The position numbers and the translations under genes are program-made. DNA of 64,000 nucleotides, taken from an uncultured Sulfuricurvum sp. (lineage in GTDB: Bacteria; Campylobacterota; Campylobacteria; Campylobacterales; Sulfurimonadaceae). The stretch covers positions 1-64,000 of the forward strand of contig NZ_CALDDG010000030.1 in NCBI RefSeq assembly GCF_937936435.1. Reading direction: 5' to 3'. Below are positions 53,829 to 63,595 of this stretch, in pieces (position 1 is the first letter of the stretch; every line of letters starts with the position of its first letter). The notes beneath the pieces were generated by a model. It made no database searches. It was not told the DNA's origin and saw nothing but the letters and a program-made list of their open reading frames with translations.

Positions 53829-54746
53829 CTATTTTTTCTCACCGAGTATATTTCCCAAATATCCCAGCGATCCGACTGCTCCGGCAAGACTTTGCTGCCA
53901 ATCCGCAGGCATAAAGACCACCTTGGAATTGTCCGCTTCGCTCAGTTTTTTCACACTGTCGATATAGCGCTGCGCCAACAAATAGTGAGGAGCCGCTTCC
54001 CCGCTTACGAGCCCTTGAGCTATCATCACCATCGCTTTGCGATCCCCCTCTGCCAACTCTACTTTTGCCTGAGCTTCCAATTTTGCCGCTTCCAATCGCC
54101 CTTGCGCCTCCAAAATCACCGACTCTTTCAAACCTTCCGCCTGTGCGATAGCCGCCCTCTTCTGCCCGTCAGCGATCAAAATCGCCGCTTCACGTTCACG
54201 GTCGGCCGCCGCTTGGCGTTCCATCGCTTCTTGAAGGTTTTGGCTCGGACGGATATCCTGCACTTCCAAATTTCCGAGCGTCAATCCCCATCCGCTCAGC
54301 GAATCGCGGATTTTCCCGGCTACCTGGGCTTTGATCTGATCGCGTTGCGAGAGCGATTCGTTCAATGTCATCCCCCCGATTACGGCGCGGAGTGTCGTCG
54401 TCGTCATGTTGGCGACCGCACTTTCGAAATTACTGATCGAATACGATGCTTTTCCCGGATCGGTGACCCTGTAAAATACGACCGCACTGATAATGACGAC
54501 GGCATTGTCTTTCGTGATGACTTCCTGCTCTCTGGTTTGCTGTATCAACTCTTTGGTCACAATTTTATACGCGACGATGTCTACAATCGGTATCAGCAGA
54601 TGAAGTCCCGGCAATAGAGTCTTGTGATACTTTCCGAGCCGTTCGACTACCCATTCTTCCCCCTGCGGAACGATCCGAACCATTTGCGAGAGGGTATATA
54701 CCACCGCGGCGACTAAAACTAAAGAAAAAACGATACTTACATCCAT
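53829..54746 (-). CDS. SPFH/Band 7 membrane protein (QmcA/stomatin-like)
   Basis: A 305-residue protein with one N-terminal membrane helix (about 3-21), an SPFH domain (about 25-200; VPQGEEWVVERLGKYHKTL, GLHLLIPIVDIVAYK, TKDNAVVIISAVVFYRVTD) and an Ala/Glu-rich helical tail (about 195-260) that oligomerises. Such proteins form ring assemblies in the inner membrane and are linked to protease regulation. It follows the NfeD-type gene by 2 bp, the typical stomatin-NfeD operon. Confidence 0.92.
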   Translation of the reverse strand: MDVSIVFSLVLVAAVVYTLSQMVRIVPQGEEWVVERLGKYHKTLLPGLHLLIPIVDIVAYKIVTKELIQQTREQEVITKDNAVVIISAVVFYRVTDPGKASYSISNFESAVANMTTTTLRAVIGGMTLNESLSQRDQIKAQVAGKIRDSLSGWGLTLGNLEVQDIRPSQNLQEAMERQAAADREREAAILIADGQKRAAIAQAEGLKESVILEAQGRLEAAKLEAQAKVELAEGDRKAMVMIAQGLVSGEAAPHYLLAQRYIDSVKKLSEADNSKVVFMPADWQQSLAGAVGSLGYLGNILGEKK

Positions 54747-54748
54747 AT

Positions 54749-55195
54749 TTATCCCTCTAATGTAGTTTTTTCGACGACAACCGTGTTGCCGTTGAGTTTG
54801 ACGACGCGAACTTCCGTTTGGATATCGATATCACCTTCTTCGGTGATTGCCGGCCATCGGCGCGTCCCTACGATCGGTTCGTATAACTCTATCTCGCCCT
54901 CACGATGGGGTGATAGGGGAGTTATCGCCACCCCCAAAATCCCTACGAATTCGTTATGGGTCCCTACCGTATCGCGTTCATCGTCCCCAACTCCCCGTTT
55001 TTTAAAGACAACGGCACCGATAATCATAAAAACTGCCGCAATGACCAACTGCCAAAACAGCGATTCCGGAAGCCAAAATGCGACCAATGCCGCCGATATG
55101 AAGCCGACTCCCGCGAATAACGCAAAAAATGTCGGAAGCATCATTTCGATGACAAACGCGAGTACTCCGAGTATCAGCCAAATATAATACGACAT
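54749..55195 (-). CDS. NfeD family membrane protein
   Basis: The short NfeD form, 148 residues: two or three membrane helices (about 4-70; YYIWLILGVLAFVIEMMLPT) and an OB-fold soluble domain (about 85-148; GIEL-type strand EGEIELYEPIVGTRRWPA and VRVVKLNGNTVVVEK). It partners with the stomatin-like protein encoded 2 bp downstream. ATG 55195 has AAGGAT upstream; the frame is open 20 codons further, but without a ribosome-binding site. Confidence 0.88.
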   Translation of the reverse strand: MSYYIWLILGVLAFVIEMMLPTFFALFAGVGFISAALVAFWLPESLFWQLVIAAVFMIIGAVVFKKRGVGDDERDTVGTHNEFVGILGVAITPLSPHREGEIELYEPIVGTRRWPAITEEGDIDIQTEVRVVKLNGNTVVVEKTTLEG

Positions 55196-55302
55196 GGCGA
55201 TCCTTTTGTGTTTCAACAAGAGTACATTGATCCCCCTTATGCTCTCCTGATACATAAATTTTCATCAGAATAAACCAAGAGTATCTACACTATTATTGCG
55301 CC

Positions 55303-55701
55303 ATGAAATTATCTGCAAATGCCCCCTGCCCGTGTCATAGCGGTGAAAAATACAAACGGTGCTGTTTCCCCTATCATAAAGGGATGCTCCCTTCCGATGT
55401 TCTTAAACTGATGCGCTCGCGTTATTGCGCCTATGCGTTGGATCTGCCCCACTATATTATTGCGACGACCCATCGTGCGAATATCGATTATACGGAAGAG
55501 ACCGCTGCGTGGAAAGAAAGCATTCGGGAATTTAGTCTGAACACCCGATTTTCGGGATTGAAGATCATAGAATTTGTCGATGGAGAAAGCGTTGCTTACG
55601 TCACATTCGAAGCGATACTCAACGACACTCCGTTTCGGGAGAAAAGCCGTTTTCTCAAAGAGAACGGCAAATGGTTATACGAAAGCGGCGAGTTTCAATA
55701 A
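55303..55701 (+). CDS. YchJ-like SEC-C motif protein (UPF0225)
   Basis: A 132-residue protein with an N-terminal zinc-binding SEC-C motif, CPCHSGEKYKRCCFPYH, and an NTF2-like domain (about 30-130) with KLMRSRYCAYALDLPHYIIAT. Function of the UPF0225 family is not established. It is convergent with the FGE-like gene, whose stop is 3 bp away. Confidence 0.88.
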   Translation: MKLSANAPCPCHSGEKYKRCCFPYHKGMLPSDVLKLMRSRYCAYALDLPHYIIATTHRANIDYTEETAAWKESIREFSLNTRFSGLKIIEFVDGESVAYVTFEAILNDTPFREKSRFLKENGKWLYESGEFQ

Positions 55702-55703
55702 TA

Positions 55704-56507
55704 TTATTTAAACGGATCGCCGTTAATCACGAGACGAAATCCGATATCGTTCGCAACCAGATCGGGGCGCGAATAGCCGCGAAACGAACTGCGCAAACAC
55801 AAATAGCCGGTTTTATAGCTTCCGCCGCGGCGCACCTTGAACGATTCCCCTTCCGCTCCGCCGATACGCGGGCTCCCATCGCTCGGGGCTCCGTTATAGT
55901 TGGCAAAAAAGTCGTCTTCGCACCACTCCCAGACATTACCGAGCAATCCGTAGATTCCCAGACGGTTCGGAGACTTACTGTCTACGACCGCCGTTTTTCC
56001 GTTGGAGCTGTATTCATAAATGGCATATTCGTCCAACAACGCTTCCGAATCGCCGAAAGTAAATCGGGTATTCCCCCCCGCTTTAGCGACGTATTCCCAT
56101 TGCGCCTCAGTCGGTAACGCATAAAATCGGGTTTTCCCTTCGTAGCGGTTGAGCAGTTCGACATAGGCTTTGGCATCAAACCAGCTCACCTGTTCGACCG
56201 GATGACGACGGGAACTCTCTTCTTCGACCTTATCGTTTTTAAAATACGAAGGGTTGAGACGTGTCAGTTTAAAATACTGTTCTTGGGTGACCGGATATTT
56301 TGAAATCCAAAATCCTCCCACTTTCACCGTATGAACAGGGGCTTCGACGTCACCCCCTTCGTTATACTGCGGATTGCGTCCCATCGAAAACTCTCCGCCG
56401 TCGATGTAGAGAAATTCCATCCCGATCGAATTGGTAAAATCTCGGGGAGCCTCCTCGACAATAGCGACAGGAGTCTCTTCGGTTTTCTTTTTAAAAAAAT
56501 CGAGCAA
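55704..56507 (-). CDS. formylglycine-generating enzyme-like (SUMF1-fold) protein
   Basis: About 267 residues with the FGE/sulfatase-modifying fold: FLYIDGGEFSMGRN near the start, APVHTVKVGGFWISKYPVT, PVEQVSWFDAKAYVELL, YALPTEAQWEYVAKAGG, LLGNVWEWCED and RRGGSYKTGYLCLRSSFRG. In true FGE two cysteines follow RGGSY; here the first place is Thr and only the second (YLCLR) remains, so canonical formylglycine formation is doubtful. Many bacterial members are non-catalytic or have other roles. TTG 56507 behind AAAGGG gives the N-terminus LLDFFKKKTEE-like; an upstream TTG at 56549 is also open. No sulfatase is adjacent. Confidence 0.8.
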   Translation of the reverse strand: MLDFFKKKTEETPVAIVEEAPRDFTNSIGMEFLYIDGGEFSMGRNPQYNEGGDVEAPVHTVKVGGFWISKYPVTQEQYFKLTRLNPSYFKNDKVEEESSRRHPVEQVSWFDAKAYVELLNRYEGKTRFYALPTEAQWEYVAKAGGNTRFTFGDSEALLDEYAIYEYSSNGKTAVVDSKSPNRLGIYGLLGNVWEWCEDDFFANYNGAPSDGSPRIGGAEGESFKVRRGGSYKTGYLCLRSSFRGYSRPDLVANDIGFRLVINGDPFK

Positions 56508-56602
56508 ACTAACCCTTTGAAAACATGTTTGATAATCTTCTGGCGACAATATAGCAAAAAGTGTTCACAACTTTCATATTTGAAAGCAAAAAAAAGAAAT
56601 TC

Positions 56603-58246
56603 TTACGATTTAAACTTTGAAAGCTGCCCGTTTAGGTTTTGTGTCATCGTGCTTAAGTGTTCCGCTGCCGATGCAATCTCTTCGACACTCCGTGCATTTG
56701 AAACTCCGAGATCATTGATCGTTTTTACCTCTTTGGCTATGTCCTCTATCATACCGGCCGTATGGTTGAATACGCCCACAGTAGTTTCCGTCGTTTGCGT
56801 CGCTTCGACCATAGCGGATGCTACCGACGCGATTTCGGCTTCCGCCTCATCCGAGATAATAGAGAGGTGCTCCATCTTTTTCGAGTTTTCATTCATCTCT
56901 TCGCTCGCCTCGATAATAGCCTGCACGATCACATTGATCGTCGACTGTATCTCCACAAGACTTTTTTGAGTCCGTTCCGCCAACTTTCGAACCTCATCGG
57001 CCACGACGGCAAATCCGCGCCCGTGTTCTCCCGCACGTGCCGCTTCAATCGCGGCATTCAGTGCTAAGAGGTTAGTCTGTTCGGCGATTTCGGAAATCGC
57101 ATTTAAAACCTCTTTGACCTGCTTGGTATCGTTACTCAAATGCTCGATCCGCACCGCCATCTCATTTTCTATCTGGGCATTTTTTTGAACTTCTGCCGTC
57201 AATGCCGTAATTTTTGCCGTTGTATTGCCAAGCGCGTTTCCGGCTTCGGAAATGTGCATTTTATTACGGTTTACTTGTTCGATAACATCATGAATATCGT
57301 GATTGATCTCTTCACTTTTCCGGGCGACCTGATCGATAGCGCTGAGAGTTTGTTCGACCGTTTTGCCTACTTCGAGAGAACTGACCGACAACTGCTTCGC
57401 TACCGAAGCGTTTTCATTCGAGGTGCTTTTCGTATTTTGGATAAAACTTCCTAATTGCCGACGCACCGACTCCAGACTCGACGCAATCTGCGATATTTCG
57501 TTTTTGCCTTCGATTCCCAGCGGTTTTCCGAGATCCAAATCGGCTAAACAATTGATTTGGGTGATCAGATGTTTGATACCGTCCAGAATTAAAGCGATGA
57601 CGCCAAAACCGATGACGACCGAAACAAAGACCGCTAAAGAGAGGATAAAGTTCGTTGTCTTTGCCGATTCCGAAACATCGGTAATTTGTTGCGAAGATGC
57701 TTCCAGCGATTTAACATTGAGAGAGCTCCATTCATCCAGTCTTTTTGCGAGCACTTCAGCATAAGGGTCAAGTTTTTCCATCCAGGGATTTCCCGAAGCG
57801 GGACCTCCGTTGATATATGCTTGCGCCATTTTTTGGCCGATTGCGTAATACTCGGATAAATCAGCTTTAAATTGTACGAGTTCTTCCCTCATTTTGGGAT
57901 TATCCTGCTCGGAGGCGATCAGGGTCTCGATATCCTCATTTGCTTGGCGGTAATACTCTTCAGCCTCTTTCAATCCGTCATCGAAGCCGGGTTCGCCCCG
58001 CGTCGCCGAAATATCGGTTAACCACTGCTGTATCTGAATCACGTTGATTTTCAGATTTATAAATCGCAACGTTCTCGGTATCGTTTCGTTGCTTTGGCTT
58101 TGCAGCATCGCTTCGACATTTCCCGCCGATCGATAATTGCTCGCCATACTGGCGATCAGCAAAAGCCCTATAAGCACCATAATACCTTTTAAAATAGTCC
58201 GAATCGAAAATTGTTTAATCCAATCCACTGCGCGTTTCCACCTCAT
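56603..58246 (-). CDS. membrane methyl-accepting chemotaxis protein
   Basis: A 547-residue chemoreceptor with an uncleaved signal anchor (about 12-32), a periplasmic four-helix-bundle sensor (about 35-195; [17 protein letters not shown]), a second membrane helix (about 200-222), a HAMP domain and the signalling hairpin with tip [19 protein letters not shown] and [19 protein letters not shown]. No pentapeptide tether is evident at the C-terminus. The ligand is unknown. It is transcribed away from rho, the two sharing a 181-bp promoter region. Confidence 0.93.
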   Translation of the reverse strand: MRWKRAVDWIKQFSIRTILKGIMVLIGLLLIASMASNYRSAGNVEAMLQSQSNETIPRTLRFINLKINVIQIQQWLTDISATRGEPGFDDGLKEAEEYYRQANEDIETLIASEQDNPKMREELVQFKADLSEYYAIGQKMAQAYINGGPASGNPWMEKLDPYAEVLAKRLDEWSSLNVKSLEASSQQITDVSESAKTTNFILSLAVFVSVVIGFGVIALILDGIKHLITQINCLADLDLGKPLGIEGKNEISQIASSLESVRRQLGSFIQNTKSTSNENASVAKQLSVSSLEVGKTVEQTLSAIDQVARKSEEINHDIHDVIEQVNRNKMHISEAGNALGNTTAKITALTAEVQKNAQIENEMAVRIEHLSNDTKQVKEVLNAISEIAEQTNLLALNAAIEAARAGEHGRGFAVVADEVRKLAERTQKSLVEIQSTINVIVQAIIEASEEMNENSKKMEHLSIISDEAEAEIASVASAMVEATQTTETTVGVFNHTAGMIEDIAKEVKTINDLGVSNARSVEEIASAAEHLSTMTQNLNGQLSKFKS

Positions 58247-58319
58247 AATAAAATTACCATTTCTTATAGTTTTTTATAATCCCGAAACCTTCCTAAATTC
58301 TTTCTGAAACGGCTTTTTC

Positions 58320-58349
58320 TTGACAACGTTGTCATGGATAGTTTATAAT
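58320..58349 (+). promoter_or_regulatory. rho promoter with palindrome over the -35
   Basis: A perfect -35 TTGACA (58320-58325) and -10 TATAAT (58344-58349), 18 bp apart. A perfect 14-bp palindrome, TGACAACGTTGTCA (58321-58334), overlaps the -35 and could be an operator. The predicted leader to the rho ATG at 58428 is about 70 bases. Confidence 0.65.
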
Positions 58350-58427
58350 GCGGGAAACACAATGACAAACTGACTGCATATCTCGCGTACTACATAAAAA
58401 TCCACTCTACCCTAAGGCATTATCAGA

Positions 58428-59756
58428 ATGAGCGATACCACCGCAAAAACTCCGAAAAATAACTCTAAAAATCGTACCCACATCCCTGTTGACGGATTTA
58501 CGATTGAGGCTCTCCGTACGAAAAAACTCGAAGATCTTCTTGAAATAGCGACCTCTTTAAATATCGAAGACCCCAACGAACTCAAACGTCAAGATTTGAT
58601 TTTCGAAATTCTTAAAACTCAGGTGCAACAGGGGGGATTCATCCTTTTCACCGGAATTTTGGAGATTATGCAGGACGGTTACGGATTTTTACGCGCCGTC
58701 GATCAAAGTTTCAGCGATTCATTGCATGACGCCTATGTTTCCAGTACCCAAATCCGCCGTTTTGCTCTGCGTAACGGGGATATCGTTACCGGACAGGTAC
58801 GGGCACCGAAAGATCAGGAACGCTATTATGCCCTGCTCAAAGTCGAAGCGATCAACTATCTCCCTCCTGAAGAGTCCAAGAAACGTCCTCTCTTCGAAAA
58901 TCTTACCCCGCTGTATGCCCTTGAACAACTCAAACTCGAATACCAGCCGACCAAACTGACCGGACGGATGATGGATCTCTTCGCCCCTATCGGAAAAGGG
59001 CAGCGCGGACTCATCGTCGCTCCTCCGCGATCGGGAAAAACAGAATTGATGAAAGAGATCGCGCACGGCGTAACCAACAATCATCCCGAAGTGGAACTGA
59101 TGGTTCTTCTCGTCGACGAACGCCCCGAAGAGGTTACCGACATGGAGCGCTCCGTCAAAGGCGAAGTCTACAGCTCTACCTTCGACGAACCGGCCAAAAA
59201 CCACGTCAAAGTCGCCGAAATGGTGATCGAGCGTGCGAAACGGCGTGTCGAGCTCGGCAAAGACGTCGTTATCCTTCTCGACTCGATCACCCGTCTCGCC
59301 CGTGCCTACAACACCGTCACTCCGAGTTCTGGAAAAGTCCTCTCGGGCGGGGTGGATGCCAATGCATTGCACAAACCCAAGCGGTTCTTCGGTGCGGCGC
59401 GTAACATCGAAAACGGCGGAAGCTTGACGATCATCGCCACCGCTCTCGTCGAGACGGGAAGCCGTATGGACGAGGTTATTTTCGAAGAGTTCAAAGGGAC
59501 CGGGAACTCCGAAATCGTCCTCAGCCGCAAAATTTCTGACCGCCGTATCTTCCCTGCGATCGATATTCTCAAATCGGGAACCCGAAAAGAAGAGCTTCTT
59601 CTCGGACCGGAAGTGCTTCAAAAAGTATTCGTTCTTCGTTCGATGCTGCATAAACAAGAAGACGAGGTCGAAGCCCTCCGCTTCCTCTACAACACGATGC
59701 TCAAAAGCAAATCCAATATCGAATTCCTCGACAGCATGAATGAGTCGACCAAATAA
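58428..59756 (+). CDS. rho: transcription termination factor Rho
   Basis: The hexameric RNA helicase that ends transcription. N-terminal RNA-binding domain (about 1-145; [14 protein letters not shown] contains the cold-shock-like RNP1), then the ATPase with Walker [14 protein letters not shown] (about 198-210), Q-loop [13 protein letters not shown], Walker [17 protein letters not shown] and the R-loop [19 protein letters not shown]. The length of 442 is usual for the phylum. murI follows with a 1-bp gap after the stop. Confidence 0.97.
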   Translation: MSDTTAKTPKNNSKNRTHIPVDGFTIEALRTKKLEDLLEIATSLNIEDPNELKRQDLIFEILKTQVQQGGFILFTGILEIMQDGYGFLRAVDQSFSDSLHDAYVSSTQIRRFALRNGDIVTGQVRAPKDQERYYALLKVEAINYLPPEESKKRPLFENLTPLYALEQLKLEYQPTKLTGRMMDLFAPIGKGQRGLIVAPPRSGKTELMKEIAHGVTNNHPEVELMVLLVDERPEEVTDMERSVKGEVYSSTFDEPAKNHVKVAEMVIERAKRRVELGKDVVILLDSITRLARAYNTVTPSSGKVLSGGVDANALHKPKRFFGAARNIENGGSLTIIATALVETGSRMDEVIFEEFKGTGNSEIVLSRKISDRRIFPAIDILKSGTRKEELLLGPEVLQKVFVLRSMLHKQEDEVEALRFLYNTMLKSKSNIEFLDSMNESTK

Positions 59757-59757
59757 G

Positions 59758-60507
59758 ATGAGAGTCGGTGTCTTTGATAGCGGTGTCGGAGGCTTAAGCG
59801 TCGTAAAATCGTTGCTGGAGCATAAACTCTTCGAAGAGATCATCTACTTCGGCGATACCGCCCGCGTCCCATACGGAGTCAAAGACCCGAACACTATTAT
59901 CCGCTATTCCCTCGAAGCGATCGAATTTTTCAAAAACTTCGAAATCGATCTACTCATCACCGCCTGCAATACCGTCAGCGCCTACGCCCTGGATGAAATG
60001 AGGCTGCACAGCAATTGCGATGTTATCGGTGTAGTCGATCCGGGTGTTTTGGCCCTTAAAAATGCCGTTCCTTCGACCCAAGCCGATATCCTGATCCTCG
60101 GGACAAAAGCAACCGTTAAATCAGGCGCTTATGAAAAAGGTCTCAACCTTTTGGGTTATGAACGCCTGACCGCAAAAGCGACCGGCTTGCTCGTTCCGAT
60201 CGTCGAAGAGGGGTTATACGAGGGGGAAGTGCTCCAAAGTGCCCTCCACCACTATTTCGGTGATTTGGAGAAAGCACCCGACGCCGTTATTCTCGGATGT
60301 ACCCATTTCCCGTTGGTCGCCAAAGCAATCGATGCGTATTTCGAAGGAAAAAGTACTCTGATCCACTCAGGAGAGGCAATCGTCGAATATTTGCAAAGCC
60401 ATTACGATTTCAGCCGTCGATTCGAACATACCGAACTCAAATTTTTCGCCTCGGAAAATCCCGAAGGGCTGCGACGCGTTGCCAAAGAGTGGCTAAATTT
60501 AGCCTAA
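59758..60507 (+). CDS. murI: glutamate racemase
   Basis: MurI makes D-glutamate for peptidoglycan. Two catalytic cysteines are present: one in TACNTVSAYAL and one in LGCTHFPL; the N-terminal VGVFDSGVGGLSVVK and the GDTARVPYG segment are family marks. 249 residues, standard size. ATG 59758 is one base after the rho stop; a start inside rho at 59740 is possible but not needed. It is cotranscribed with rho. Confidence 0.95.
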   Translation: MRVGVFDSGVGGLSVVKSLLEHKLFEEIIYFGDTARVPYGVKDPNTIIRYSLEAIEFFKNFEIDLLITACNTVSAYALDEMRLHSNCDVIGVVDPGVLALKNAVPSTQADILILGTKATVKSGAYEKGLNLLGYERLTAKATGLLVPIVEEGLYEGEVLQSALHHYFGDLEKAPDAVILGCTHFPLVAKAIDAYFEGKSTLIHSGEAIVEYLQSHYDFSRRFEHTELKFFASENPEGLRRVAKEWLNLA

Positions 60508-60547
60508 GCATGTTAAACTCTATCACTCAAAATTAGAGAGGTTCCCA

Positions 60548-62164
60548 TTGCGCACATCCGAAGTTTTAGCACTTAAATATCGTCCTCGACGCTTCGAAGA
60601 GCTCATCGGGCAGGAGAGCATCTCTCAAACTCTTTCGCTCGCCCTCGATTCGGGCCGATTGTCTCATGCCTATCTTTTCTCGGGTCTTCGCGGTTCGGGA
60701 AAAACTTCGACCGCACGGATTTTTGCCAAATCCCTGATTTGTGAAAACGGTCCCACTTCCGCACCGTGCGACGTTTGCAGCCACTGTGTCATGGCTAACG
60801 AAGGTCGCCACATCGACATCATCGAAATGGACGCCGCGTCCAGCCGCAAAATCGATGATATCCGCGATCTCATCGAACATACCAAATACCGTCCGGCCAG
60901 CGCCAAAGTTAAAATTTTCATCATCGACGAAGTACATATGCTCACAAAAGAGGCCCATAACGCCTTGTTAAAAACCCTCGAAGAGCCGCCTGAATACGTC
61001 AAATTCATCCTCGCGACGACCGATCCTCTGAAGCTCCCGCCGACCATTTTGAGCCGTACCCAGCACTTTCGGTTTAAACGGATCAGCCATCCCAATATCG
61101 TCCACCATCTTAGCCATATTCTCCACTTGGAAAATATCGAATATCAAAACGAAGCGCTCGACATCCTCGCCCGCAGCGGCTCGGGTTCTCTGCGCGATAC
61201 GCTGACACTGCTCGATCAGGCGATCATCTATTCCAAAGGGTACGTCGATGTCAAAACCATCGCCGATATGCTCGGCCTTCTCGATCCCGATTACATCAGC
61301 CGCCTTTTTGATGCCGTCTTCGCCAAAGACCGTCACACCCTCACGCAGATGATTCAGGAGCTCGAAGCGTACGAATCCGAGATGGTGATCGATGAGATCA
61401 TCGCCTATCTGAAAGAACGGCTTTATGAGGGGGATCACCGTTTCAGTCCGCTCGTTATCGAACGTTTTTTCCGCATTCTCAGCGATTCCAAAACTCTCTT
61501 CGCCATCAATGCCGACGGCGGCTTTATCGTCAGCCTGGCCCTTTTTAAAATGATCGAAGCGCTGAAGATCAAAGAGATCGACGAGATGATCGAATCGCTC
61601 GAATCACGAGTCTCGCATCCTCAAACCAAAACACCGGAAATGGTAAGCGAACCGCAAAGCCAAACCGTGCATGTCATGCCGACCGCTCCATCCAAATCTC
61701 CGTTTGAGATACTGTGTGAAAAAATCAACGACCGGAGCCTGGAGCTGGGAACATGCTTTAAGAACAATGTCACTTTTCTCTCCTATGAAGAGAATACCCT
61801 GACTTGGGAAAGCTGTGCCGAGGGAGAGGAAAAAGAGCTCCTAAAAAACAGTTTCGGCATCATCCGTCAGTTCGTCCGTGAAGTCTACGGTATCGATACT
61901 CAGATCAAATCGCAAGGGTGCACCAAAACTCCCGAAGAAGCGAGTACGGAAAAAGCGGACCCGAGTGTAGAGCCTAGCGAACCTCTCGACGAAAGCGCTT
62001 CGATGGTCGAAGAGACCGAGATCGGCGTCGGAAGCTGTGTCAGCCAGTGCGACGAAACCAGCGTCAAAGAGTTTGACGGCAGCGATGTCCTCAAAGAGCC
62101 GATGATCCAAAAAGCGGCGGAGCTTTTCGAAGCGACGAAAATCACCGTCCAGTCAAAAGTCTAA
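60548..62164 (+). CDS. dnaX: DNA polymerase III subunits gamma/tau
   Basis: Clamp-loader ATPase, 538 residues. Walker A is FSGLRGSGKTSTARIF near residue 40; four zinc-ligand cysteines follow in CENGPTSAPCDVCSHC; Walker B is FIIDEVHML and the arginine-finger region is ATTDPLKLPPTILSRTQHF. The C-terminal third is low-similarity and acidic, as usual for tau. TTG 60548 is the start, with AGAGAGG in front. No slippery A7-type frameshift signal was seen, so a gamma form by frameshift is not supported. Confidence 0.93.
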   Translation: MRTSEVLALKYRPRRFEELIGQESISQTLSLALDSGRLSHAYLFSGLRGSGKTSTARIFAKSLICENGPTSAPCDVCSHCVMANEGRHIDIIEMDAASSRKIDDIRDLIEHTKYRPASAKVKIFIIDEVHMLTKEAHNALLKTLEEPPEYVKFILATTDPLKLPPTILSRTQHFRFKRISHPNIVHHLSHILHLENIEYQNEALDILARSGSGSLRDTLTLLDQAIIYSKGYVDVKTIADMLGLLDPDYISRLFDAVFAKDRHTLTQMIQELEAYESEMVIDEIIAYLKERLYEGDHRFSPLVIERFFRILSDSKTLFAINADGGFIVSLALFKMIEALKIKEIDEMIESLESRVSHPQTKTPEMVSEPQSQTVHVMPTAPSKSPFEILCEKINDRSLELGTCFKNNVTFLSYEENTLTWESCAEGEEKELLKNSFGIIRQFVREVYGIDTQIKSQGCTKTPEEASTEKADPSVEPSEPLDESASMVEETEIGVGSCVSQCDETSVKEFDGSDVLKEPMIQKAAELFEATKITVQSKV

Positions 62165-62279
62165 ACACCGCAGGAATAAAATCCCTCCGGCTACGCTAGC
62201 CGCTGTGGCGCTGAAGCTTGCTTTTTCAAAGCAAAATTCTTAAAATGTATTTTTTCTTGCTTTTAAGGATTTTTTCAGG

Positions 62280-62433
62280 TATACTTCAGCTATTGAAAGA
62301 TGATTTAGAGTTTCATCTTTGGCTTGCTTTTTATTGATGACTTCCGTTAGCAGTACGACCCGCCCTTAGAATACTCCACTTTATACTTCGACCACTTCAG
62401 CAATGAGGTGTATTACAACCCAAAGGAATTGCT
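62280..62433 (+). promoter_or_regulatory. cspA promoter -10 and long 5' leader
   Basis: TTGCTT (62257-62262) and TATACT (62280-62285) form a -35/-10 pair with 17 bp between. That puts the start of transcription near 62292 and leaves a leader of about 140 bases before cspA, similar in length to the cold-responsive leaders of cspA in enterobacteria. The AAGGAA ribosome-binding site is at about 62423. Confidence 0.5.
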
Positions 62434-62652
62434 ATGGCAAATCAAGTTAACGGAACAGTCAAATGGTTCAACAGTGAAAAAGGTTTTGGATTTATCCAAC
62501 AAGACAACGGCGGGAAAGATGTATTCGTACATTTCCGTCAAATCAACAACACAGGTTACGGCCGTGTAAGTCTTGAAGAAGGACAAAAAGTTACTTTCTC
62601 TATCGGTGAAGGTGAAAAAGGTCCTCAAGCAGAGAACGTTACAATTCTCTAA
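62434..62652 (+). CDS. cspA: cold-shock protein
   Basis: A 72-residue cold-shock domain RNA chaperone. RNP1 is KGFGFIQ (about 19-25) and RNP2 is DVFVHF (about 33-38), with [13 protein letters not shown] leading in. It melts RNA secondary structure in the cold and often is abundant at other temperatures. The long leader and the strong following terminator suggest a monocistronic, RNA-regulated transcript. Confidence 0.95.
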   Translation: MANQVNGTVKWFNSEKGFGFIQQDNGGKDVFVHFRQINNTGYGRVSLEEGQKVTFSIGEGEKGPQAENVTIL

Positions 62653-62697
62653 TCTCCTCGACGGATACCGTGGTGTCCGTCATTATATCGTTCTATT

Positions 62698-62718
62698 AAG
62701 ACACCTGAAGGTGTTTTT
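62698..62718 (+). terminator. intrinsic terminator after cspA
   Basis: AAGACACC (62698-62705) pairs with GGTGTTTT (62710-62717) with one G-U, around a TGAA loop, and the 3' arm runs into Ts. A second hairpin, GACGGATAC with GTGTCCGTC (62660-62680), lies just upstream. Confidence 0.65.
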
Positions 62719-62742
62719 CCGAGCCGATTAAAGGAAAAAACC

Positions 62743-62928
62743 ATGGAAAGCAAAGAAGCCGTTTTAAGCGCATTAAAAGAGGGGAAAAAACTGATCAGTA
62801 CCGTCACAGGACTGCAATATACCCTCATCGGGGGTCAGTTACACGCCCGAAACAGTGAAAAAACCGATTGGCACGAAAGTGAACTCTGCTTTGATAATCC
62901 CCCCTCATGGTTGAATCTTCGCGTATAA
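62743..62928 (+). CDS. hypothetical small protein
   Basis: A 61-residue soluble protein with no recognisable domain. It begins MESKEAVLSALKEGKKLIS and has a Gly-rich turn (TLIGGQLHAR) and a terminal SWLNLRV. AAAGGAAAA precedes its ATG at a good distance, and it is followed 12 bp later by the methyltransferase, with which it may be cotranscribed. It is too short to assign by inspection. Confidence 0.6.
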   Translation: MESKEAVLSALKEGKKLISTVTGLQYTLIGGQLHARNSEKTDWHESELCFDNPPSWLNLRV

Positions 62929-62940
62929 GCGAAGAGTATT

Positions 62941-63591
62941 ATGTCCCCCTTACGCTTTCGCTACCAGACGCTCGATTTTTTAGATGACGATATCCATGTC
63001 CGAACCCTCAGAGACACCCAACAATATTCCGATACAGACGATAAAGCCCAAAAGCTGGGGATATCTTCCGCATCATGGCCGCTGTTCGGAGTGATCTGGG
63101 ACTCAGGCAAAATTCTTGCCCATCTGATGAGTGATTTCGATATCGAGGGCAAACGAATATTGGAAGTAGGATGCGGAATCGGATTGGCGAGCCTCGTGCT
63201 AAATCACCGCTCCGCCGATATCACCGCCACCGACTACCATCCCGAAGCGGAGCGTTTTTTGATCGAAAATGCCCGCATCAACGACGATGAAATCATCCCG
63301 TTTATCCGTGCGGGATGGGGAGACGTGCAAGACTCTCTCGGCGAATTCGATCTTATCATCGGCAGCGATCTGTTATACGAAAGAGATCACGTTGAGCTTT
63401 TGGCCGGATTTATCGATCGCCATACCAAAGCGTCGTGCGAAGTGATTATTGTCGATCCCGGTCGCGGGAACCACTCCAATTTCAGTAAAAAGATGGTAGG
63501 TCTCGACTTCTCCCATACCCAAAGCAAACCGGTACATACCGACTATCTCACCCTTCCGTTTAAAGGGCAGTTGCTTCGCTACGCCCGGTAA
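62941..63591 (+). CDS. class I SAM-dependent methyltransferase (METTL21/PrmA-like)
   Basis: A 216-residue Rossmann methyltransferase. The SAM motif I is LEVGCGIGLASLVL (about 74-87), with TDYHPEA as the acidic loop and DLIIGSDLLYERDH as post-II motifs. An N-terminal WPLFGVIWDSGKILA segment is typical of the lysine protein methyltransferase group (METTL21-like), though ribosomal-protein or small-molecule substrates are equally possible. It is convergent with the VWA-like gene, only 4 bp apart. Confidence 0.82.
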   Translation: MSPLRFRYQTLDFLDDDIHVRTLRDTQQYSDTDDKAQKLGISSASWPLFGVIWDSGKILAHLMSDFDIEGKRILEVGCGIGLASLVLNHRSADITATDYHPEAERFLIENARINDDEIIPFIRAGWGDVQDSLGEFDLIIGSDLLYERDHVELLAGFIDRHTKASCEVIIVDPGRGNHSNFSKKMVGLDFSHTQSKPVHTDYLTLPFKGQLLRYAR

Positions 63592-63595
63592 AAAG

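Noticed and set aside
58719..59843. 374-codon open frame antisense to rho
   Set aside because: It is a shadow of a strongly coding strand; rho is certain, and the antisense product has no recognisable motif.
62188..62206. CGGCTA/TAGCCG hairpin after dnaX as a terminator
   Set aside because: It has a six-bp stem and no T tract; it may be chance or part of the cspA upstream region.
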